A DNA stretch of 64,000 nt. Source: Macrostomum hystrix. Its lineage: Eukaryota > Platyhelminthes > Macrostomidae. This document shows, in pieces, positions 29,865 through 41,420 of this stretch (position 1 is its first letter; every line of letters starts with the position of its first letter). The position numbers and the translations under genes were made by a program. Location of the stretch: NCBI GenBank assembly GCA_950097015.1, contig CATNEN010000007.1, positions 2,542,001 to 2,606,000 of the forward strand, in the 5' to 3' direction. The notes under the pieces were generated by a model. It saw only the letters and a list, made by a program, of their open reading frames with translations, was not told the DNA's origin and ran no database searches.

Positions 29865-30075
29865 ACATTGGGGGTGGCTGAGCGGTTAACGTGTTTGCCT
29901 CTCGCGCTCGATCCGTGGCTCGATTCCGTGGCGAGGCCACATTCATTTGGGCGCAGCCGCGGAGAGAAGGCTTGGAGGCTTGTCGCGCAGTTGACGCCCT
30001 TGAGGGCCAACCTCCAAGGCACAGTGAAATGTACACTGCCTGACGATGAGAAAGTCAGGGCAGATCGTATACTCG
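29865..30075 (+). mobile_element. tRNA-derived SINE, 3'-truncated
   Basis: Plus-strand head with box A GGGGTGGCTGAGCGGTTAAC and box B GGCTCGATTCCGTGG, then GCGCAGCCGCGGAGAGAAGG and the AGGGCCAACCTCCAAGGCAC body. Ends near the GATGAGAAAGTCAGGGCAGA segment. Same family as 12310-12740. Confidence 0.85.
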
Positions 30076-30534
30076 TACAATGAGTATACGCAGTGGTTTG
30101 TCCAAACTAAAACTACTTCAAGTAGTAATTGCAGATAATTCGGATATTCAAAGCTTAATAATAATGAAAATACTAGCAGGTGAGCTGTGAGCACGGGCAC
30201 ATTTTTTGCGATAGAACTGCAGACAACGAGAGGAAATTCAGCCCGCGCACGCACACAGATCGATAAGCGCGCAGGCACACACAGGCACGTACATGCGACC
30301 TTAATTTTAGTCATAAGGCAGTGTACACTCTTCTCATTTGCGAACTTGCGAACGATCTCCAGCTCCTGGACATGGTGGGGGTGGGGAGAGCTTGCGTTAT
30401 GATAGGCGAGCTGAAATTGGCTTTTTTGGGATCTTACTAAGCACTCTGTTTACACAGTTATATTGCTGTCTTTAGAGAATAATTATCTTAGTTATCCCTC
30501 ATTAGAATTATCATAATACTACCCGGCTACCTGG

Positions 30535-30690
30535 ATTCGAATCTACAGACTCTAATGAATTCTAATCTACAGACTCCACTGGATTCTAATCTACGGACTC
30601 CACTGGATTCTAATCTACAGACCCCACTGGATTCTAATCTACAGATTCCATAGGATTCTAATCTACAGATTCCATAGGATTCTAATCTAG
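30535..30690. repeat. 24-bp short minisatellite
   Basis: About six units with core GGATTCTAATCTACAGA plus CTCCACT or TTCCATA. It ends against a SINE fragment. Confidence 0.9.
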
Positions 30691-30692
30691 AC

Positions 30693-30765
30693 TGTACAAC
30701 AACACCCCAAGCCTTCTCTCCGCCCTGCAGCCTCACAAATGAATGTGGTCTCGCCGCGTGTCTCA
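30693..30765 (-). mobile_element. SINE fragment
   Basis: Plus strand reads CCCAAGCCTTCTCTCCGCC, GAATGTGGTCTCGCCGCG: the reverse complement of the central SINE block. Only this block remains. Confidence 0.65.
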
Positions 30766-31006
30766 GATCCCATCACCTTGGCGAACCTCTTTCCCATCTG
30801 ACGCGCAATACGAACACTGAAATTCGCGAAATCTCGCAAATATCTGGTAATATAAACCCAACAACAACCCCAACAGCAACAAAACAAAGGACTGCCTCCG
30901 CTAGCCCCATAGTGGCCAGAAAGGGGGGAGAAGTCAGAGAGCCCGTCTCTGGGCCAACGACCTCAAAAAGTCACATCCGCCAGTTTGTCCGGGGTAGCAG
31001 CATTAC

Positions 31007-31600
31007 TCAGAAGCCGGTCAGGGAATCTCGCCGTTCGTCCTGGCCTCGCTTGCGCGGTCCCTGCAGCTTGAGCAGCAGCACCTCGAGTAGCGGCTCAGGG
31101 CAGCGGGCATCCGACCGCATGACGTGGCTAGCCAGCAGCGTCGGGCGCGCCCTTTTTGTAGAGCGCGGCATTGGTCTTGCTGCGTGGGCCGCTTGACACC
31201 TCGAACACCGCACGCAGCATGGCCGCATGCGCTGCGTCCAGCTGCCTTTCAAAGGCGTCCGTCAGGGTCCATGTCTCGGCGTTATGCAGCAACACAGTCT
31301 CGACGACTGCTCGAAACAGCCGAGCCATGAGCCCATCGTCCAGGGCCTTAGATTGGAGCACGGATCGCACGTTGCGAAACGCGGCAAGGTCGTTGGCAAC
31401 GTCCTGCGCAAGGCCGCCGAGATTCAAAAACCGCTGACAGCAGGTAAGCCTGATTGCATCCCCGACTGCGTCTCGGTAATTTTTCTCGGTCGGCAGGTCA
31501 GAACGCACCGGGAAGACGACCGTCTTCCGCGCGTTCGGCAATGAGGCCGACCGGCGATGCTGCCGCCGCCAGGTCATCCAGCAGCAGAAATCCAAATCAA
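31007..31600 (-). mobile_element. Non-LTR retrotransposon (LINE) 3' remnant
   Basis: The minus strand encodes the region after the palm of a LINE reverse transcriptase: RFLNLGGLAQDVANDLAAF, RSVLQSKALDDGLMARLFRA, VVETVLLHNAETWTLT and LDAAHAAMLRAVF. This matches the common YLG..I ... K..L...LFRA.V.SVLLY..ETW ... R.L........R..L pattern. A stop and a frame change near 31130 separate a last piece (LASHVMRSDARCPEPLLEVL, to a stop at 31007). The catalytic domain and 5' end are absent, so it is dead. Clade not assignable beyond CR1/RTE/BovB-like general form. Confidence 0.85.
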
Positions 31601-31955
31601 ATCGCGTGGATTTCTAAAGAAGATACTTGCCACTTTTAAACGGCACCAAACTTGCGTCAATTCGACATTTATATAAAACAGCAAATAACAGAATCAGTAT
31701 TGCTGTTGCAATACACTATTGTTGTTCTTAACCTGAAGTACATAAAATTCACACAACAGTGCATTTTGCACTAATATTGGTGTCTCAGTGCCAAAAACTG
31801 TAAAAGTTGACAACTACCAGTAAAACCATATAACAGCATGGAAAATATGAAGACAAAAAACTCACGAAAACTGACCGGACGTCAGATTATAATTTAACAT
31901 CGACTGAATGAAGCGGTTACTTGAAAAATGCTCGAATAATTTATTTATATATAAC
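31601..31955. other. Gap between LINE remnant and paralogue 2
   Basis: AT-rich sequence; nothing supportable seen. Confidence 0.4.
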
Positions 31956-31959
31956 TCAC

Positions 31960-33152
31960 CCGGCTCGCAGTGAATATGGAAAACCGGAAGTTTCGGTATA
32001 GGAGCTCGAATTCCACTGACTATATATCAGGTAGTATTTAGCGTTGTACAGGTATTCACACAGGGCCTGGTAGTTGTTGCCGCTGCCGATCAGCAGAATG
32101 CGCCGACTGCCGCAGTCGCTACCGGCTTCGGTGTATGTGAGGCAAAACGTGTCGCAGTTTTGAAACGCCGTAGTGGAGACCGTTTGCGAGAGGGATACAT
32201 ACATAGTGTGCTGTGTGCTCGCCATGCACAGATTGGAGTAGGACTGAAGCGACACAGAGTCTGGTTCTCCGTTCAGACTTGGCTGTTCCACGAGCAGAAT
32301 GCTGGACGACCTCAGTGTCGCCGAAGTCTGGCACGGCTGGCTTGGCTGACACGTCACGTACCGGCCTCCCAAGGAAACTACTTGCAAGCGGAGCTGCGAC
32401 GACGGGCACTGACTCTTGACTGCAAGAGTCACGAAGTTTCTAGACAATTTTTGTTCCTAGAGTACGTACGTCATATTGTCCAGCTCACACACTGCTCATG
32501 TGAGTTCAGTTTCGGTTGAAGACAACAGTGAATAGATTTTTCTATTGTTTAAAAAGTTAAACTTGAAAAGACTTGAAAACAGCCCAGAAAATACCTACAC
32601 GGGGCACAGAGGAAGGAGAGTGCAGAGTCACTTCGAAGAAGGTCGTCTGGTGAGCTGAAATCGGAACTACGAAGGTAATAGGCCGAGTGCCTCAGTCTGG
32701 ATGAAGCGAATTCGTTCGGGCTGATGCGCCAGTGGTTGCAGAACTCCGACACCTCAATTCTGAAGCTTGCGCGTTGATTGGAGCTTGGAGATGCTGTAAG
32801 GTACAGATAGTTGTCGGAGTCCAAATACAGGTAATATCTATGTCGCTGGCTGTCAGCTATTGACACGGATCCGGCTGTTCCATCCAGAGGATTTCGGAAA
32901 GACATCTGCAGTCGAGGGTCGCTGATGGACTGAGAGATCCTCACTTTATTGCTGGCCTCGTAAGTCCAAAAGTGGTTTGAGTATGGTCCATAGGGAATGA
33001 TGAGGAAGCTGCTGCAGCTGATGTTCTGAGCTGACACTGGAATGGATTTTGAGTTTACTTGTTTAATCCGCTACGACTCAAGAAGGAAGCGCTTGCTTAC
33101 CTGTGACAAAGCTGACTGACATCAGCGTGCCGACTATGGCGACAAGATGCAT
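31960..33152 (-). CDS. Secreted two-domain protein, paralogue 2 of 3 (C-terminal frame altered)
   Basis: Exons (minus) 33152-33101 (signal peptide MHLVAIVGTLMSVSFVT), 33036-32599, 32419-31960. Exon 2 is almost identical to that of paralogue 1. Exon 3 carries SSQLRLQVVSLGGRYVTC and CGSRRILLIGS, but lacks the PGYYL part after SLQSYSN. One extra base near 31985 shifts the end: the expected ...HIHCEPG reads as GFPYSLRAG followed by TGA at the splice donor. Either the gene now ends there or the copy is damaged. Confidence 0.65.
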
Positions 33153-33204
33153 TGGGATAGTGCTGACTTTTGCAAGCCTAACTGTTCCTGTTAGACGGCT
33201 AACA

Positions 33205-33211
33205 CTTTATA
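33205..33211 (-). promoter_or_regulatory. Possible TATA box of paralogue 2
   Basis: TATAAAG on the minus strand, 53 nt upstream of the ATG. A good 3' splice acceptor (TTTATTTTCAG) lies just before it, so the same bases could be the start of a leader exon instead. Confidence 0.3.
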
Positions 33212-33215
33212 ACCT

Positions 33216-34265
33216 GAAAATAAAAGCAAAATGGTTGCAGAAACTCGCCATTTCAGAGACCGGTTAGTGCGTTTTTCAAGTAGGCTCCATGCAGACAGCT
33301 TTCTCATTGCAGATCTTCATCGATTTTCTGCGTATGGGGTTGGCCTTTTGGATTCGGGGGCGTTCGGGCTGGCATTGCTTCGCTGCTCACGAAGGAACAA
33401 GGCACAACGAATAACAGTGCCAGCTGCTTCAATGTCTCTTCTTCCGAAGTTGCGTTGTCAAAATGACTTTGCCCCATGGAAAAGGCTTTGACCTAAGATG
33501 TCTGCTTTTCGTAAAGCAGCCTTCACTGCAGTTTAGCTGAAAGCCTTGGTATGCCATATTATGGAAGATTGGTGAAGCCTCAGAAAATTGGTGTGCAGGA
33601 ATTCCCGCACTGAGCTGCTGGAGCTGCCATGGGCTTCTGAGAACAATAGGAAGCTTCTTGGCTGCGAAGTGCTGCAGCAGCTACCGCGGGACAGGAGAAG
33701 TATTACAGACTCAGACTGACCTTTACAAAACACTCGAATGCACTCGAATGCAGTATCATACAAAAAGACATGTGCCAGTGTCAGATTTTAGTTTTCATGT
33801 AAGCTTGCGATCAACTCGTGTTTGTTTTCAATTCATCTACTGATTTGCTTCATCAATAATTCGTCCGATTTCAGCTCAACCACTGAGATCAGGATGGACA
33901 TCCTAGATTTATCAGGACGATTAATTAAACCAGGCCTTTTTACCGGTGAAATGAAATGGAAAATGGCTTTAATGAAATTCAGTGTTATTACTAAGGTTTC
34001 ACATTTACCTTATTACTTACATCAGTAAGTATAACTTTAAAAAACAATAAAAATCTAAAAAAAAAGAAAATTACTAGCAAGAATGACAGCAACGTAAAAA
34101 TTCACTAACATGAGCATCGCACACAATATGCTGTGTATTTGAACTTTCTTCATTCATCAGTACGAGCTACATCAGTTGATAAAAAATAGCTAGTTTAACT
34201 TTTAAATGACGAAAAACAAAGGCATACATTTTTGTATGCAAAAAAGTTTACTTACAAGATTAAGC
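33216..34265. other. Spacer between paralogues 2 and 3
   Basis: No gene with support. Unspliced short ORFs only; AT-rich from 33820 on. Confidence 0.4.
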
Positions 34266-34334
34266 ACTCACCTCAGGGACTCTGAATTCTTAATGCGCTC
34301 GAATCAAGCTGGTTTGATTGTGACATCAACTTAC

Positions 34335-36018
34335 CCGGCTCGCAGAGAACATTGAATACCGAATAGGTGGTGTAGGCGCCTGGATCCCACGCGATGGATG
34401 TCAGGCTGTACTGCGAGCCCGATTGGAACTCCCGCAGGGCCTGGTAGTTGTTGTTACTGCCAATCAGCAGAATGCGTTTACCGTTGCAGTTGCGTTCGGC
34501 CTCAGTATTAATCATGCGAAATGTGCAGCGTTGAAATGACGCAGAGTCCGGCGCTTGAGACAAAGCTAGAGATTGGGACATGCACAGATAGTAGCCAGGG
34601 TTGGAGTAGGACAGCAGCGAAAATGAATCTGGATCTCCGTTCAGACTCGGCTGTTCGATGAGCAGAATGCTGGACGACTCATTTGTCTGGCACAGCTGGT
34701 TCGGCTGACACGTCACGAACCTGCCACCGGACGACATTCCCAAACGCAGCTGCGACGATGGACACCGGTTCGTGACTGAAAGAGGGACAGGAGAGTCAAG
34801 TTATTAGCCTTATATGCTGTTAAACAGATCAATATTTTGGGTTCAAGCATAGGAAAAGTTAAGTTATCTACAAAAAAATGATTTGAACTTAAGGTAACAG
34901 AAGGCTCAATGAACAAACGAACTTTGCGTTCAATTTCGTTAATTGCGAGCCTATAGCACTGCTAATAAGAAATTTAACTACGAGTGTAAATTGATTGATT
35001 TCGCTTGTACTGCATTCTGCAGCTTCTACTGCATTCCTTGTGAGAATTCTGAGTTTCTAGTTATTACAAATACAGAATCTCCTTTGAGTGAAATATTTCA
35101 TCCATTGAAAGCCAAGTCGCCAGGGACTTTCGCAACCACAGAATTTAAGTGTGTAGCAGCAGGTGGTGCCACTAGTTGAAGGTCCGGAAGCTCCGCCCAG
35201 GTAAAGGCCAGTAGACACCTAAGGCTGAGATAATGCAGACACATGCGGTACACAAGCAGATGACGCTGGTTCAGTGCTGGTTGCAAAAGCAACAGAGCAC
35301 GGGTCTTTAGAGTTTTATGGGCCTGCGTCGCTCCGTTCAGACTCATCAAAAATATTTCACGTGGAATTACCTCCCCATGGTAATGATAAGACTACTGTTT
35401 AGTATTCTAGAACTGCGAAAGACAAAGCGAGAGATACGAGCTACCTACACGCAGCGCACTGGAAGGACAAGGCAGAGTCACTTCGGAAAACATTGTCAGG
35501 AGAGCTGAAATCCGTGCTGATCATGTTGAACCCCGAGTGCCTCAGTCTGGATGAAGCGAATTCGTTCGGGCTGATGCGCCAGTGGTTGCAGAACTCCGAC
35601 GCCTCAATTCTGAAGCTTGCGCGTTGATTGGAGGTAATTGACGATTTTACATACAAACCGTCAGCTTCCAAATACAGGTAATATCCCGGTCGCTGGCTGT
35701 CAGCTATTGACACGGATCCGGCTGTTCCATCCAGAGGATTTCGGAAAGACATCTGCAGTCGAGGGTTGCTGATGGACTGAGAGATCCTCACTTTATTGCT
35801 GGCATCGTAAGTCCAAAAGTGGTTTGAGTATGGTCCATAGGGAATGATGAGGAAGCTGCTGCAGGTGATGTTCTGAGCTGACACTGGAAATAGAGTTTAA
35901 GTTCATTCGATAATTACAAGCAGCAAGGATTTAGATTGGAATGCCTTCGCTTACCTGAGACAGTGCCAAACAATATTAAGGTACCGGCTATGGTAAGAAG
36001 ATGCGCATTCGGAGTCAT
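34335..36018 (-). CDS. Secreted two-domain protein, paralogue 3 of 3
   Basis: Exons (minus) 36018-35955 (signal peptide MTPNAHLLTIAGTLILFGTV), 35883-35449, 34775-34335; all joins in phase 1. Exon 2 is close to paralogues 1 and 2 except YLYLEADGLYVKSSITSN and HSGFNMISTDF. Exon 3 is more diverged (GMSSGGRFVTC, PGYYLCMSQ, NGKRILLIGS) and has the most complete PGYYL motif. It ends at CCGG|GTAAGT; without splicing it would read 18 more residues to a stop at 34273. Another donor-like CTGAG|GTGAGT lies at 34272. Confidence 0.7.
35150..35262. repeat. Dispersed repeat related to the 18-kb inverted repeat
   Basis: GGTGGTGCCACTAGTTGAAG, GCTCCGCCCAGGTAAAGGCC and GAGATAATGCAGACACATGC match the right arm at 18358-18440 (GGTGCCACTTGTTGAAGGTC...). 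Sits in the second intron of paralogue 3. Confidence 0.65.
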
Positions 36019-37312
36019 TGCTTTCCAGTGTTGAAAAAGACTCAAAGTCAGAGGGAAATTTTTAAGAGAAGTTGAAGCAAACGGAGCGGGAAGCCTTTTA
36101 CGTGGTCCGAGTAAAGTTGTTTGAAAGGCGCAAGAAACTTCATTGATTTCCTGCATATTTTATGGCCAATTTGCATCCAATACAAAATGGTTTGGTGGAA
36201 AGCAATTAGCCAGATGCTTAGTTACTTCACAGCAACGTTCTCTAAATTTCTAGTAGGGCCGTTTATTTGCTGGAAAAAAGCCTGTTTAGGAGGCTTTAGC
36301 CGACCATAGTATTGAGGAGTCGGTATTTAAAGCATGTGTGGAACTATTTCTCGCTTAGTGTCTCATAGGCGGAATGATACGGGCAGCGACTAAAAGACAT
36401 CGAAAACTGTGTATTACTAAATTCTAGTTGCTGAAATGAGATTGGAAAATTACCAAACTAAAAAAAATTATGAAAGAATTCCAAAAAAACGGGAAGGAAA
36501 GTAAATCCACGAAGAGTGGTCTCAAACAGCTAAACTAAGGAATGCGGTCAAACCTTCCACTGAACAACCCCGGAATAACAGCTGGCCAGATGGCAGGCTC
36601 AAGTGTTTTTATTTTAAACAGAGACGCCATACATGCACACAGTTATTATTTTATTTTGGATTCATTTTAATCCTCGCTACAGAGTTCAGTCATTCAGCTC
36701 TGACTCCAAATCAATAGCAATGGCGTGGCGGAGGTCTTACCAATGCTAAGCCTTTGCATTACTCCCATTGCCAAGAATGCGAAATGCATTGAGAAACTAC
36801 ACAGGTCTAAGCACGCACACCCGCCTCTTAATCCCCCGCCCCAACCCGGCCAGGGTGCTGCAATCGTCATACGCAGGGAATTGAGGCCATACCACGCGGC
36901 ACAATACTGTCCTATCCGCTAAGCGAATATGGAAGCTTGCGAGTAACTTCTTCAACAGGCCTTGGATACACGACTCGCGAGTATAGGATAATGGATCGGG
37001 AGAAAGAGAGTACAATCTGAGTACAATCTGGTCTGAGCCGTTGACATGAATGCATGCGTGCAACTTGGGCTGGTTTTGAGAGGTTGCTGAGTGTCCCGCG
37101 GAGCTCAGAAAGATTTGATCATAAGCAAACGCTGGGGACACAAAACTCATAGGCTAGTTCTGCTTTCAATGCTGAAATTTACCCAGTGGTGGCAGCTCGA
37201 ACACACTCACACAGCACCTGCAGCAGTGCAAACCTCGCTGCCACCTTACATTAGAGTGTGCAGGTAAAAATAAATTTGGAAAGCCGTAGGCAGAGAGAAA
37301 AATACTGCAGGA
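36019..37312. other. Divergent intergenic region between the secreted cluster and SLC7
   Basis: No gene seen. It should hold the promoter of paralogue 3 (minus; CTTAAAAATTT about 45 nt upstream of its ATG) and that of the SLC7 gene (plus). A splice acceptor CTGCAG ends at 37310, two bases before the SLC7 ATG. Confidence 0.45.
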
Positions 37313-40300
37313 ATGCCGATCGACTGTGGTGAAGCACTGCAGAGTTTCGGCCGGAAGCTGCTGCGAAAGAAGAGTCTAGCAGAGGCTCGGTCCTTGGAGA
37401 CACCTCTGGACAGGTGCTTGACTGTATGGCACCTGCTCTTCTATGCCATTGCGCAAATGGCTGGCGCTGGAGTCTATGTGCTCACAGGAGCAGTGGTTAA
37501 GAGCAACGCTGGTAAGTTTGTTTTAAGGTCAGGAGGTCTAATTCGTTGTTGTTAAACCACCATATAGAAATCCATCGCGCCAGATTCGATGTATGACTTG
37601 ATGCTTTCCTTGTAATAAAATAACTTCTTACTTTGTAGTCTTTGGTCGGTATTCGATGTGTTAACGTGGAGTTAACGAAGGCCAATCATAGCTCACAACT
37701 GTCTTTTTCTCTGTTTATCACTCTGGTGGGACTCTAGCGCACTGCGGCTTTGCGGTCACTCCTCTTCAGGTTAGTGCAGCTGGACTTATTCGCCAGACAC
37801 TAACAGGAGTCGAACCCGAGAACGCATGCATGGAATATCCTGAGTCTACAGGGAGTCGAACCCCTATAACGCAAGACAATCTCCAATCAACAGATATGAG
37901 ACCGTGTCCGGTCTTCCCAACAATGAATTAAATTACTGGCAAGATAGCTGGCGAGCTCTCCTGACTCAACATTTAGGAGGCTTACTGCAGGTTTCGCTTG
38001 TGAAGAGTCGATGGCTCAAAAAGTTGCTTGTAATTATAGTTTTTTTTCGAGGGAACCACTTTTCTTTAAAGATCCTCTTCCTTTGAAGAGTGTTGATGGG
38101 TTTGACAGGCGGCTGTCCAGGTGTCAAGGTTGACACTTGTACTTAGTGACCCATTATTTGTCGGCATTTTCCTTTGATCTTAGCATGATTGAGTGACAGG
38201 TGATTAAGTTTAAAGTTTCCTGATGATCGGAGGATCCAGTGGAAGTCAGAGTTTGAGGCAATGGCCTTTGACTCGAGCAGCGATGAGCATATTGCAAGCT
38301 GTTCAGCTGTTCAGCTGTTGTACCTGGCTCCATCTCCCACTGCAGGCCCGGGCGCATTCATCAGCTACATTATCTGCGGAGTTGCCTCACTATTCACTGG
38401 TCTCTGCTACGTTGAATTCGCAACTCTGGTACCGAAGGCTGGCAGCTGTTACACCTACACTTACCTGATGCTGGGCGAACTGCCAGCATTCATTGTCGGC
38501 TGGACAATGCTGTCGGACTACATCATTGGTATGGCTTCGGTTGCCAAGGCGTTCAGCGGTACGGTGGACGCCCTCAGTAATCACACAGTCAGCGGTTTCT
38601 TCAAGCAGCATATGGGCTCATTCCATCACGGCACGTCCCAGGTGAGAAAGGCCACACGCAGTGACATATTGATCTGGTCTGGTAGCTGGTCTGGTCTGGT
38701 GGTAAAATTCAATTCTGATCCCTCAAGCATTCTGCGCAGGTCAAAATGACGGTTCTCAAACTCCATTCGCTCTCAGATGCTCGAAAGGGGATAAGTTAAC
38801 GCGTTTTCCTCTCCCAAGGTCCTTGAGCTCGATTCCGCGGCGAGGCCACATTGATTATAAGGGGTAGGCTAGGGGCTAGTCGTGCAATTTACGCCCTGGA
38901 GGGCCAACCTCCAAGGCACAGTGAGAGTGTACACAACTGTGTGAGCGTGTGCTCAGGAGTCAGCGGAATGGGCAGATGTACACAACTGTGTGAACGTGTG
39001 CTCAGGAGTCAGCGGAATGGGCAGATGTACACAACTGTGTGAACGTGTGCTCAGGAGTCAGCGGAATGGGCAGATGTACACAACTGTGTGAACGTGTGCT
39101 CAGGAGTCAGCGGAATGGGCAGATGTACACAACTGTGTGAACGTGTGCTCAGGAGTCAGCGGAATGGGCAGATGTACACAACTGTGTGAACGTGTGCTCA
39201 GGAGTCAGCGGAATGGGCAGATGTACACAACTGTGTGAACGTGTGCTCAGGAGTCAGCGGAATGGGCAGATGTACACAACTGTGTGAACGTGTGCTCAGG
39301 AGTCAGCGGAATGGGCAGATGTACACAACTGTGTGAGCGCGTGCTCAGGAGTCAGCGGAATGTGCAGAATTGCCTCCTCGCTGGCTGCGGGTCTAGTGTC
39401 ACGAAATGGTGTGCCATAGCGCGCAGCCCTCCTGCAATTATTATTATTAGGTGCTCGACGAGACGTGGGACTTTGTCGCAGTGGCTCTAATCCTGGCGCT
39501 AATGCTGCTCGTGGTGGCCGGAGCCAACTTCTCGCTGTCGGTGAACATCGGCCTGAGCGTGGCTCAGCTCCTCTGCCTCACAATCGTAGCTGTGGCTGCC
39601 TTTGTCTACGGCAGCGCGGCGAACTGGACGGCCGGAGGCGGCTTCTTTCCCTACGGCTTCTCAGGCGTGATCCAGGGCGCCACAATTGCCATCTTTGCCT
39701 ACGCGGGCTTCGAAGGCGTCAGCAACGCGGCTGAGGAATCCCAGAATCCACGCCGTGATCTCCCCATAGCGCTGCTGGGCAGCCTCGGCATCATCGCCGT
39801 TTTGTACATCACTGCCTGCCTCGGCATCTCCTACCTGGAGCCGTACTACGAGCTGGACGTAACCTCACCGTTCGTGTCGGCATTCAGCAGGCGCGGTGCC
39901 TACTGGGCCGAGGGCTTCGCTGCCGCCGGCACCCTGCTAGCCACCGGAGCGACTAAACTGGCATCAATGTACGTCATTCCTAGAATGGCCTACTCAATGG
40001 CCAGCGATGGAATTATCATGGGCTGCTTTGCCAAAGTCGACGAGCGAGTTCGCGTGCCCCTGGCTGGCCTGTTCTTTGGCGCCATTCTCTCCGCCGTCCT
40101 GGCTCTGTTCTTCAGGCTGGAGTTCCTGGCTGACATGGTCAGCATGGGCATCCTGCTGTCCTACTGCGCCGTTGGCCTGGACCTGTTCATACTGCGCTAC
40201 CTGCACTTTGCTTCGGGTGATAAGGTATCGATGGGGTAGGGTCACCAAGAATTTCAAACTGCGAGTATAACCAACATCATCGAATGGTGGGGAGTGGCAG

Positions 40301-41383
40301 AGCGGTATAACGCGTTTGCCTCTCGCACCAAGGTCCCTGAGTTCGATTCCGCGACGAGGCCACATTCATTTGGGGCGCAGCCGCGGAGAGAAGGCTTGGG
40401 GGCTTGTCGTGCACTTTACGCCCATGACGTCGAACCTCTTAGGTACAATTTTAGGTAATATTCTTTGTCTGCTCAAAAACTTTCAAGGCACCCCTGCGAG
40501 ACTGGGCCTCCGGTCGGCTGTCCGACACCCTGCCTTGGCTTGGCACCCATCAGGGCCTGAAGCGTCTACTAGCCGGATTTGTCGTCGCCAGTTTTCTGTG
40601 CGGCGGCGTCGTCGACTACGCAATGCCGCAGCTGACCTGGTGGTCCTGGACGCTCGGCTGTGTCAGCCTGCTGGCTGTCATGATAACTGGTGCCCTTCTG
40701 TGCGCCTACGAGCCGCATACTGTGCCAGAGATGTACGAGTCTCCGCTGAACCCGCTGTCACCGCTCACCACCATCTTTATTAACGCCACCATGATTGTCA
40801 AAATGCAATTCTACACCTGGCTGAGATTTCTGTTCTGGATTGGAATTGGTGAGCTAATAGTACATAGAAATAGTACATAGATGAATTTTTGTACGTCCAT
40901 TTAGTCCATGGACAGCGGAGACTCCGCACCCACCCTTTAATGCTCCAACTGATGCTGGTACCCATTAATCAGCTGGGTGAACTAAAGCAATGCAGAGTTA
41001 AGCATCTTGCTAAAGGACACATATTGTTCCAATGAAGTCAGTGAAATCGAACTCCCGACCTTTAAGTCGTGATTCCGACGCTGTAACCACTAGGCGTCTA
41101 CCCCCTATTAAACAGTTGTACAAGCGTTTGAAAGTGCCAGGTGCAAAAGCATTTAATCGATTCCTTTCACACCTTCATCTATATCATCGTCCTATTATTT
41201 CCAGGCCTGATTTTGTACTTTTCCTACGGCATCCGGCACAGCACCGCCCTGGAGGATGGAGACGCGGGCGCCGGAGCCGGTGGCGACTACGTCAGTTTGG
41301 ACGAAAAGCCGGAGAAAAATAACGACACAAGCAAAGTCGGTGCGGACGACGAGAAACTGCCCGTACTGGCCGGGCCAATTTAA
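37313..41383 (+). CDS. Cationic amino acid transporter (SLC7 CAT subfamily)
   Basis: Complete gene: exons 37313-37511, 38346-38641, 39451-40224, 40488-40848, 41205-41383; junction phases 1,0,0,1 all agree, giving 602 residues, the usual CAT length. TM1 has MAGAGVYVLTGAVV and is followed by AGPGAFISYIICG, GLCYVEFATLVPKAGSCYTY and GELPAFIVGW. TM6-7 region reads FFPYGFSGVIQGATIAIFAY and AGFEGVSNAAEESQNPRRDLP, the CAT substrate-site block. Late features are QGLKRLL and the paired C-terminal TMs, ending GLILYFSYGIRHS, then an acidic tail. It should carry Arg/Lys across the plasma membrane. Introns 2 and 3 hold SINEs, intron 4 a second SINE type. ATTAAA lies 38 nt after the stop. Confidence 0.93.
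38775..39448 (+). mobile_element. SINE with internal tandem amplification, tail abutting an exon
   Basis: Degenerate head (AGTTAACGCGTTTTCCTCTC, GAGCTCGATTCCGCGGCGAG), body and tail of the main SINE family. The TG-rich part is expanded (see the next entry). The (ATT)n tail at 39436-39449 ends ATTATTAG, directly followed by the coding exon at 39451: the exon's 3' splice site lies in or at the edge of the SINE tail. Confidence 0.85.
38935..39362. repeat. 49-bp tandem repeat inside a SINE
   Basis: About nine units with core TGTGAACGTGTGCTCAGGAG and TCAGCGGAATGGGCAGATG, all from one part of the SINE body. Confidence 0.95.
40283..40450 (+). mobile_element. tRNA-derived SINE, 3'-truncated
   Basis: Box A GGAGTGGCAGAGCGGTATAA, box B TGAGTTCGATTCCGCGACG, then GCGCAGCCGCGGAGAGAAGG and GTCGTGCACTTTACGCCC. 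The copy stops in the body. In SLC7 intron 3. Confidence 0.85.
40925..41110 (-). mobile_element. Second tRNA-derived SINE type
   Basis: The minus strand shows a tRNA-like head GCCTAGTGGTTACAGCGTCG and box B GGGAGTTCGATTTCACTG, not related to the main family beyond the promoter boxes. The 3' part includes AACAATATGTGTCCTTTAGC. In SLC7 intron 4. Confidence 0.6.
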
Positions 41384-41420
41384 TAATCGTCTATGGGTCG
41401 AGCCGAGCAGCAATTAGTCC

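Larger units (their letters stand above)
29171..30995. other. Intergenic region between paralogue 1 and the LINE remnant
   Basis: Holds SINE pieces, one short minisatellite and no gene I can support. A TATATGA-like element on the minus strand at about 29255-29262, some 90 nt upstream of the paralogue 1 start codon, could be its TATA box. Confidence 0.4.

Noticed and set aside
37735-37870. tRNA gene
   Set aside because: GAGTCGAACCC and GGGAGTCGAACCCC resemble box B in reverse, but no complete cloverleaf with a box A partner was found.
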